From: Alphaproteobacteria bacterium
Lineage (GTDB): Bacteria; Pseudomonadota; Alphaproteobacteria; Zavarziniales; Zavarziniaceae
Assembly (NCBI GenBank): GCA_021774355.1
Contig: JAJFJE010000404.1
Coordinates: 1-9,776, forward strand
Reading direction: 5' to 3'
Length of the DNA stretch: 9,776 nt
The position numbers and the translations under genes were made by a program. The notes below the pieces were generated by a model that saw nothing but the letters and a program-made list of their open reading frames with translations, was not told the origin of the DNA and did not search any database. Positions 6,040 to 9,776 of this stretch are shown here, piece by piece (the first letter of the stretch is position 1; the number at the start of each line of letters is the position of its first letter).

Positions 6040-7146
6040 ATGATCATCCTCGGACTGGATTGTGCGACCGGACCGCTGTCGGCCGCCTTCGTCGCCGGCA
6101 ACCGGGTGCTCGCCGAACACCGCGCCCCGGGACCCACGGGCCAGGCCGAGATCCTGTTGCCGGTGATCGAACGCCTGCGCCGCGAGGCGGGCCTGGAGTG
6201 GTCGGCGGTCGACCGCCTGGCGGTCACCCTGGGACCGGGCAGCTTTACCGGCGTGCGGATCGCCCTGGCGGCGGCCCGCGGCCTGGCGCTGGCCATCGCG
6301 CGGCCGATCATCGGCTTTTCCACCCTGGAGGCGGTCGCCCTGGCCCTGCCGCCGGACCCCCGGCCGCTGGTGGTGGCGCTTGATGCCCGCCGCGGCCAGA
6401 TCTATGCCCAGCCGTTCCGGGCCGATGGCAGCCCCCTGGCGCCGCCCGATGCGGTGACGCCGGCCGCCGTGGCCGCCGCCCTGCCGACCGGCCCGGTGCG
6501 CCTGGCCGGCAGCGGCGCCGCCCTGGTGGCCGCGGCCTCGGGCCGCACCGACCTTGCCCTGGCCCCGCTGGCCGTGCCGGACGCCGCGGCGATGGCCCGG
6601 GCAGCACAGCACCGGCCCGATCCGCCCCGGGCCGCGCCCGAGCCGATCTATCTGCGGGGCGCGGACGCCCGCCTGGCCGGCAACCGGGTGGCCCCGCCCC
6701 AAGTGGCCCCGGCCGGCCTGGCCCATTGCGCCGTGCTGGCCGCCCTGCACGCCGCGATCTTTCCCGAAGACCCCTGGTCGGAAGGCCACCTGGCCAGACT
6801 GTTGGCGCTGCCCGGGAGCCTGGCCCTGATGGCTTTCGAGGCCGCCGAGCCGATCGGCCTGGCCCTTGCCAGGGTCGCCGGCGACGAGGCCGAACTCCTG
6901 ACCATCGGCGTCCGCGCGGCGCGGCGCGGCGCCGGCCATGGCCGGCTGCTGCTCGACGCGGTCCGCGTGGCGGCCGCGGCAGCCGGTGCCCAGAGCCTGT
7001 TTCTCGAGGTCGCCACCGACAATCATGTGGCGCGGCATCTCTATGCCCGGGCCGGTTTCGCAACCGCCGGCCATCGCCCGGCCTATTACCGGCGCAGCGA
7101 CGGGCGCACCGTCGATGCTCTTGTTTTGCGGGACGGGCTGATTTGA
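6040..7146 (+). CDS. tsaB-rimI: TsaB-RimI fusion: t6A synthesis subunit joined to ribosomal-protein-S18-alanine N-acetyltransferase
   Basis: One uninterrupted frame of 368 residues. Residues 1-208 are TsaB: MIILGLDCATGPLSAAF (1-17), the GPGSFTGVRIALAAARGLALA motif region (65-86), VALDARRGQIYA (112-123), and the EPIYLRGADA close (201-210). TsaB is the ASKHA-fold partner that dimerises with TsaD to make N6-threonylcarbamoyladenosine at A37 of ANN-decoding tRNAs. Residues about 226-366 are a GNAT acetyltransferase of the RimI type: FPEDPWS (241-247), acetyl-CoA loop RRGAGHG (295-301), FLEVATDNHVARHLYARAGF (321-340) and YYRRSDGRTVDALVLR. RimI acetylates the N-terminal Ala of ribosomal protein S18. 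The two are joined by a short Pro/Ala-rich linker (211-225). They are usually separate adjacent genes in this class. A GTG at 6688, in the linker, could still start free RimI. Nothing suggests a frameshift. Confidence 0.92.
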   Translation: MIILGLDCATGPLSAAFVAGNRVLAEHRAPGPTGQAEILLPVIERLRREAGLEWSAVDRLAVTLGPGSFTGVRIALAAARGLALAIARPIIGFSTLEAVALALPPDPRPLVVALDARRGQIYAQPFRADGSPLAPPDAVTPAAVAAALPTGPVRLAGSGAALVAAASGRTDLALAPLAVPDAAAMARAAQHRPDPPRAAPEPIYLRGADARLAGNRVAPPQVAPAGLAHCAVLAALHAAIFPEDPWSEGHLARLLALPGSLALMAFEAAEPIGLALARVAGDEAELLTIGVRAARRGAGHGRLLLDAVRVAAAAAGAQSLFLEVATDNHVARHLYARAGFATAGHRPAYYRRSDGRTVDALVLRDGLI

Positions 7147-7275
7147 TACCCGGCGACGGTGCTGGACTTGGTTGATCGGGCGCAATGAAATCCTCGCAGC
7201 CCCAGGAATGGACAGATGTTCTTCGTCAGGTCGCAAAGGCCACCGGCCAATGCAAATTTTTCACCCGATTTTACA

Positions 7276-7324
7276 TTGACTGCGCCTAAATATGTTTGCG
7301 TATGCCGACTGGCCTTCGTATATC
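7276..7324 (+). promoter_or_regulatory. Candidate mucR promoter region in an AT-richer leader
   Basis: The 237-base gap 7147-7383 is clearly richer in A/T than the flanking genes. Two overlapping promoter candidates exist: TTGACT (7276-7281) with TATGCC (7301-7306) 19 bases on, or TTGCGT (7296-7301) with TATATC (7319-7324) at the ideal 17. Neither is strong. A small inverted repeat GAATC-G-GATTC (7344-7354) follows. MucR/Ros proteins bind AT-rich DNA with T-A steps and often repress their own gene, so self-regulation here is plausible (inference). The first 110 bases of the gap show nothing recognisable. Confidence 0.4.
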
Positions 7325-7369
7325 TACGGTCATTGTCCGACTCGAATCGGATTCCGTAATCGTCGGTAT

Positions 7370-7374
7370 GAAGG
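7370..7374 (+). promoter_or_regulatory. Ribosome binding site of mucR
   Basis: GAAGG lies 9 bases before ATG 7384. The nearby ATG at 7368 is in another frame and meets a stop after seven codons. Confidence 0.55.
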
Positions 7375-7383
7375 CGTTTTTCG

Positions 7384-7812
7384 ATGAATGACGAAGCCAG
7401 CAATCACAGTGAAATTCTCAGCCTGACGGCAGACATCGTGGCCTCCCACGTATCCAATAATTCGGTACCGATCGCCGATTTGCCGGCGCTGATCCAGCAA
7501 GTATTCGCGACCCTGGCCAATATCGGCCGGCCGGCCGAAGTGCCTGTTGCCGTGCGGCCGCAACCGGCGGTGCCGATCAAGAAGTCGATCACCCCCGACT
7601 ACATCATCTGCCTGGAAGACGGCAAAAAGCTGAAGATGCTGAAGCGTCACCTGAAGACCGCGTACAACATGACGCCCGAACAATATCGGGAGCGCTGGGA
7701 ACTGGCGGCGGATTATCCGATGGTGGCACCGAATTACGCGGCCCAGCGTCGCGATCTGGCCAAGAAGATCGGCCTGGGCACCAGCCGCCGCAAGCGGACC
7801 CGTCGGTCGTAA
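7384..7812 (+). CDS. mucR: MucR/Ros family transcriptional regulator
   Basis: 142 residues, the normal family length. The helical N-terminus (LTADIVASHVSNNSVP, 14-29; PALIQQVFATLANIG, 34-48) drives oligomerisation in known members. PAVPIKKSITPDYIICLEDG (61-80) leads into the prokaryotic zinc-finger DNA-binding domain, with KKLKMLKRHLKTAYNMTPEQYRERW (81-105) and DYPMVAPNYAAQRRDLAKKIGLG (110-132), followed by a basic tail RRKRTRR. Ligand positions differ from Ros: Cys76-x2-Asp79 replaces Cys-x2-Cys, His89 is present, and the place of the second histidine reads Ala93-Tyr94. Family members act as H-NS-like silencers or global regulators of exopolysaccharide, motility and cell cycle in alphaproteobacteria. 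It has its own leader and a strong terminator, so it is probably transcribed alone. Confidence 0.95.
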   Translation: MNDEASNHSEILSLTADIVASHVSNNSVPIADLPALIQQVFATLANIGRPAEVPVAVRPQPAVPIKKSITPDYIICLEDGKKLKMLKRHLKTAYNMTPEQYRERWELAADYPMVAPNYAAQRRDLAKKIGLGTSRRKRTRRS

Positions 7813-7836
7813 CAGCGCCTGCCGGTCGTCGGGAAT

Positions 7837-7869
7837 ACGGCGCCGCACCCGCGGCGCCGTTTCTGTTTT
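7837..7869 (+). terminator. Strong rho-independent terminator after mucR
   Basis: ACGGCGCCGC (7837-7846) and GCGGCGCCGT (7851-7860) form a perfect 10-bp stem with loop ACCC, followed by TTCTGTTTT (7861-7869). It begins 24 bases after the mucR stop. Confidence 0.9.
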
Positions 7870-7894
7870 GCGCCGCCGCCGGCCGCGTCAATGG

Positions 7895-7923
7895 GTGACG
7901 GCGATGGCCATCCGAGGCATAGT
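7895..7923 (+). promoter_or_regulatory. Candidate fur-plsC promoter
   Basis: GTGACG (7895-7900) and CATAGT (7918-7923) are 17 bases apart, each matching 4 of 6 bases of the sigma-70 consensus, just after the mucR terminator. This would give a leader of about 100 bases before fur. No clear Fur box was seen between it and the start codon. The match is modest. Confidence 0.35.
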
Positions 7924-8028
7924 GGCGGACAGTCGAATTTCGTGGCCGCAATGCGTGGGGATTGCGCCCTCATTCCCGATCGCCGGGTGGGGCGAGGCGC
8001 CCTGCCGGCTGATCACCGGGATTTCAAA

Positions 8029-8466
8029 ATGATGCCGGACCGAATTGAAAAACTTTGCATGGCCAAGGGCATGCGGATGACCGACCAGCGCCGGGTGATC
8101 GCCCGGGTGCTGTCGGAAGCCCATGACCACCCGGATGTGGAGGAGCTTTATCGCCGCTCCATTGCGGTCGACCCGAAAATCTCCATTGCCACCGTCTACC
8201 GGACCGTCCGCCTGTTCGAGGAAGCGGGCATCCTGGAGCGCCACGACTTCCGCGACGGCCGGTCCCGTTACGAGGAAGTGCCCGATACCCATCACGACCA
8301 CCTGATCGACCTGGCCAGCGGCAAGGTCGTTGAGTTCCATTCCGAGGAAATCGAAAAGCTGCAGGAGGCGATCGCCCGCAAGCTCGGCTTCAAGCTGGTC
8401 GATCATCGGCTCGAGCTTTATGGCGTGCCGCTGGACCGCGAGACCAAGACGCGCGGCGATTCATGA
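8029..8466 (+). CDS. fur: Fur family metal-responsive transcriptional regulator (Fur/Mur type)
   Basis: 145 residues. The winged-helix DNA-binding half (about 5-85) contains KGMRMTDQRRVIARVL (13-28), DHPDVEELYRR (33-43) and the recognition helix ISIATVYRTVRLFEEAGILE (51-70). The C-terminal dimerisation and metal half has RYEEVPDTHHDHLIDL (80-95), VVEFHSEEIEKLQ (100-112) and DHRLELYGVPL (125-135). Regulatory-metal ligands are present (His88, His89, His91, Glu103, His104, His126 and nearby). The Cys-x2-Cys pairs that hold structural zinc in enterobacterial Fur are absent: LASG stands where LDCG would be. This is usual for alphaproteobacterial Fur, including Mur, which senses Mn in rhizobia, so Fe or Mn sensing cannot be decided. 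ATGATG at 8029 with GGGA 7 bases upstream is chosen; the frame stays open back to 7891 but codes nothing conserved. plsC overlaps its stop. Confidence 0.93.
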   Translation: MMPDRIEKLCMAKGMRMTDQRRVIARVLSEAHDHPDVEELYRRSIAVDPKISIATVYRTVRLFEEAGILERHDFRDGRSRYEEVPDTHHDHLIDLASGKVVEFHSEEIEKLQEAIARKLGFKLVDHRLELYGVPLDRETKTRGDS

Positions 8467-9410
8467 CCGAAGCGATCGAGGCGGAGGAGCGGCGGCTGGC
8501 CGGCGCTTTTCGCCGCCTGCGCCGCCGCAGCCGGAGCAACGCCCTGCGTCCCGGCGCCCTGGGCTTCGCGGGCGACCTTCCCGAACTGCCCAACCTCGGC
8601 GTGGGCGGCGGTCTGGTCGGCCGGCTGCGGGCCGCCAGCCGGCTGACCCAGTTCGCCCTGTTGACCCTGATCGGGCTGCCTTTTCAGGGTCTTGCGCTGC
8701 TGCTCGACCGTCGCCTGGCGACCGCGATTCCCTTTATCTATCACCGTCTGCTGTGCCGCATTCTGGGCCTGCGCTTGGTCGTGCGCGGGCGGCGGCACAA
8801 GCGGCAGTCGGTGCTGTTCGTCGCCAATCATTCGTCATGGCTCGATATCCCGGTGCTCTCCGCCGTCATACCGGGCAGTTTCGTGGCCAAGACCGAAGTC
8901 GCCGGGTGGCCGATCTTCGGCCAACTGGCCAAGCTGCAGCGGACCGTGTTCGTCGAGCGCGAGCGCCGCGCCCGCACCGGCGACAGCCGGGACGAGATCG
9001 CCGCCCGGCTGGATGGCGGCGACAGCCTGATCCTGTTTCCCGAAGGCACCTCGAGCGACGGCAACCGGGTGCTGCCGTTCAAGAGTGCCCTGTTCGGCGC
9101 CGCCGAGATCGACGTGACCCGCAAGGACGGCCCGGGCCCGGTGATCGTGCAGCCTGTGTCGGTCGCCTATACGCGCCTGTCGGGGCTGCCCATCGGCCGC
9201 GACTGGCGGCCCTTCTTCACCTGGTTCGGCGACATGGAACTGGCGCCCCATCTGTGGCGGGCCCTGCAATTCGGGCCGATCACCGTCGAGATCGAGTTTC
9301 ACGCGCCCCTGTCGGTGCGCGAGGCGGGCAGCCGGAAAGCCCTGGCCCGGCACTGCGAGCGGGCGGTCCGGGGCGGTTTCGGCCGCGCCATCCAGGGACG
9401 CGGCGCCTAG
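8463..9410 (+). CDS. plsC: 1-acyl-sn-glycerol-3-phosphate acyltransferase (PlsC family)
   Basis: 315 residues of the LPLAT/PlsC family. It should transfer an acyl chain to the sn-2 position of lysophosphatidic acid, giving phosphatidic acid at the inner membrane. The catalytic H-x4-D motif is NHSSWLD (His123, Asp128). VAKTEVAGWPIFGQ (141-154) is the second block, FPEGTSSDGNRVLPFKSALF (192-211) the third, and VIVQPVSVAYT (227-237) the fourth. A hydrophobic segment at about 62-81 is the likely membrane anchor. The first ~55 residues are Arg-rich and poorly conserved. The start ATG (8463-8465) overlaps the fur stop in ATGA with no Shine-Dalgarno, so translational coupling is expected. Lyso-ornithine lipid acyltransferases (OlsA) share these motifs and cannot be ruled out; the place before miaB favours PlsC. 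Confidence 0.9.
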   Translation: MTEAIEAEERRLAGAFRRLRRRSRSNALRPGALGFAGDLPELPNLGVGGGLVGRLRAASRLTQFALLTLIGLPFQGLALLLDRRLATAIPFIYHRLLCRILGLRLVVRGRRHKRQSVLFVANHSSWLDIPVLSAVIPGSFVAKTEVAGWPIFGQLAKLQRTVFVERERRARTGDSRDEIAARLDGGDSLILFPEGTSSDGNRVLPFKSALFGAAEIDVTRKDGPGPVIVQPVSVAYTRLSGLPIGRDWRPFFTWFGDMELAPHLWRALQFGPITVEIEFHAPLSVREAGSRKALARHCERAVRGGFGRAIQGRGA

Positions 9411-9412
9411 AT

Positions 9413-9424
9413 CGCCGATCGGCG
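9413..9424. repeat. 12-bp perfect palindrome just after plsC
   Basis: CGCCGATCGGCG begins 3 bases after the plsC stop codon. With no spare loop it is a weak hairpin, and it may be a protein-binding site or chance in GC-rich DNA. Confidence 0.4.
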
Positions 9425-9450
9425 CGTTGAATCAAGACCATAGGGCATTT

Positions 9451-9478
9451 TGGCGGGGCCTGGGCGGGACCCCCGCCA
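9451..9478. repeat. 8-bp hairpin downstream of plsC
   Basis: TGGCGGGG (9451-9458) pairs with CCCCGCCA (9471-9478) around a 12-base loop. It is stable and placed 40 bases past plsC, but neither strand has a T-run after it. Possibly a 3'-end hairpin of the fur-plsC transcript. Confidence 0.45.
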
Positions 9479-9520
9479 GCCGCCGGACCGGGCGATTTCG
9501 CTGCGCTGCGTCAGGCAAAC

Positions 9521-9549
9521 TTGACTTGGGCAGGGTGCGGACCTAATGC
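9521..9549 (+). promoter_or_regulatory. Candidate miaB promoter
   Basis: TTGACT (9521-9526) matches 5 of 6 bases of the -35 consensus. TAATGC (9544-9549) lies 17 bases on but is a poor -10; CCTAAT (9542-9547) is a better match at an unfavourable 15. This would give a leader of about 100 bases. Confidence 0.35.
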
Positions 9550-9631
9550 TGGGCCGTTCCCGGTTGGCAAGTCTCGGGGGTCGATGGACCCTGGCGTGGG
9601 GCGAGCCTGATGCGGAGGACATTCCCTAGGG

Positions 9632-9649
9632 GCCGGCAAAGATGCCGGC
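9632..9649 (+). promoter_or_regulatory. 7-bp hairpin directly before the miaB start
   Basis: GCCGGCA (9632-9638) and TGCCGGC (9643-9649) form a perfect stem with loop AAGA, ending 6 bases before GTG 9656. The only purine run for ribosome binding (AAAGG, 9650-9654) is wedged between stem and start codon, so the fold could limit initiation. Function is inferred. Confidence 0.45.
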
Positions 9650-9655
9650 AAAGGC

Positions 9656-9776
9656 GTGAGCAAGAAGCTCTTCATCAAGACCTATGGTTGCCAGATGAAC
9701 GTCTACGACAGCGGTCGTATGGCGGATCTGCTGGCGCCCTTGGGCTATCAGGCCACGGACAGCGCGGACGGCGCCG
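9656..9776 (+). CDS. miaB: tRNA-2-methylthio-N6-dimethylallyladenosine synthase (MiaB), N-terminal fragment
   Basis: Only the first 40 codons are present; the gene runs off the right edge. The sequence after the start, SKKLFIKTYGCQMNVYDSGR (residues 2-21), is the hallmark opening of MiaB's UPF0004 domain. Cys12 is the first of three cysteines holding the auxiliary [4Fe-4S] cluster that serves in sulfur insertion. MiaB is a radical-SAM methylthiotransferase that converts i6A37 to ms2i6A37 in tRNAs reading UNN codons. The start is GTG 9656: the frame is closed by TGA at 9608 with no ATG, GTG or TTG between, and the protein begins where family members do. No well-spaced Shine-Dalgarno is seen. 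RimO and MtaB are relatives, but YGCQMNVYDS favours MiaB. Confidence 0.93.
   Translation, partial: MSKKLFIKTYGCQMNVYDSGRMADLLAPLGYQATDSADGA

Larger units (their letters stand above)
9411..9655 (+). other. Structured intergenic leader between plsC and miaB
   Basis: A 245-base gap with no supported gene. It holds a 12-bp palindrome, an 8-bp hairpin, a promoter candidate, a 5-bp hairpin (GGGTC 9578-9582 with GACCC-type arm 9587-9591, loop GATG) and a hairpin before miaB. No T-run terminator for plsC is visible. The stretch from about 9527 to 9655 could be a structured 5' leader or contain a small RNA; no known riboswitch or SRP RNA pattern was recognised. Confidence 0.4.

Noticed and set aside
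5941..7236. 431-codon minus-strand frame opposite tsaB-rimI
   Set aside because: Low-complexity Gly/Arg/Gln product; the opposite strand encodes clear TsaB and RimI motifs.
7086..7403. 105-codon minus-strand frame crossing the mucR leader
   Set aside because: Less biased in composition than other shadows, but it overlaps the end of rimI and the start of mucR, matches nothing I recognise and has no visible ribosome site.
7891..8028. 46-residue N-terminal extension of Fur from ATG 7891
   Set aside because: Not conserved in the Fur family and overlaps the likely promoter; ATG 8029 gives a protein of normal length and start.

Overview
The window is a high-GC, gene-dense stretch of bacterial chromosome. 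Gene content and order (trpS, a NifU-family Fe-S protein, a RutE-type nitroreductase, tsaB/rimI, mucR, fur, plsC, miaB) point to an alphaproteobacterium, probably of the Rhodospirillales or a relative. MucR/Ros regulators, and a Fur without the structural-zinc cysteine pairs, are typical of that class. The taxonomic call is inferred from gene content, not from a database search.

Layout. (1) 1-864: 3' part of trpS (+), whose 5' end lies outside the window. (2) 965-1618 (-): a HigA-type helix-turn-helix protein with a long Lys/Ala/Pro tail like that of bacterial histone H1-like proteins. It has no toxin partner here and its own rho-independent terminator. (3) 1910-3419 (+): a DUF2333 membrane-anchored protein, then a universal stress protein. 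(4) 3438-4796 (-): a soluble class III adenylate cyclase, convergent with the stress gene. A perfect hairpin carries the stop codons of both genes. (5) 4843-7146 (+): NifU-family scaffold, RutE-like nitroreductase, and a single continuous reading frame fusing TsaB to RimI. (6) 7384-7812 (+): mucR, with an AT-richer leader and a strong terminator. (7) 8029-9410 (+): fur overlapping plsC by ATGA. (8) 9411-9655: a leader with several inverted repeats, then the first 40 codons of miaB, starting at GTG.

Most genes are housekeeping: tRNA charging, Fe-S delivery, t6A37 and ms2i6A37 tRNA modification, protein N-terminal acetylation, phospholipid synthesis, metal regulation. NifU and MiaB are linked by function, since MiaB is a [4Fe-4S] radical-SAM enzyme and Fur responds to metal. 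No CRISPR array, insertion sequence, phage gene, rRNA or tRNA was recognised. The least ordinary items are the HigA/H1-tail chimera, the TsaB-RimI fusion, the MucR with a degraded zinc site, and the hairpins built over gene ends and starts. I see no clear new multi-gene system.
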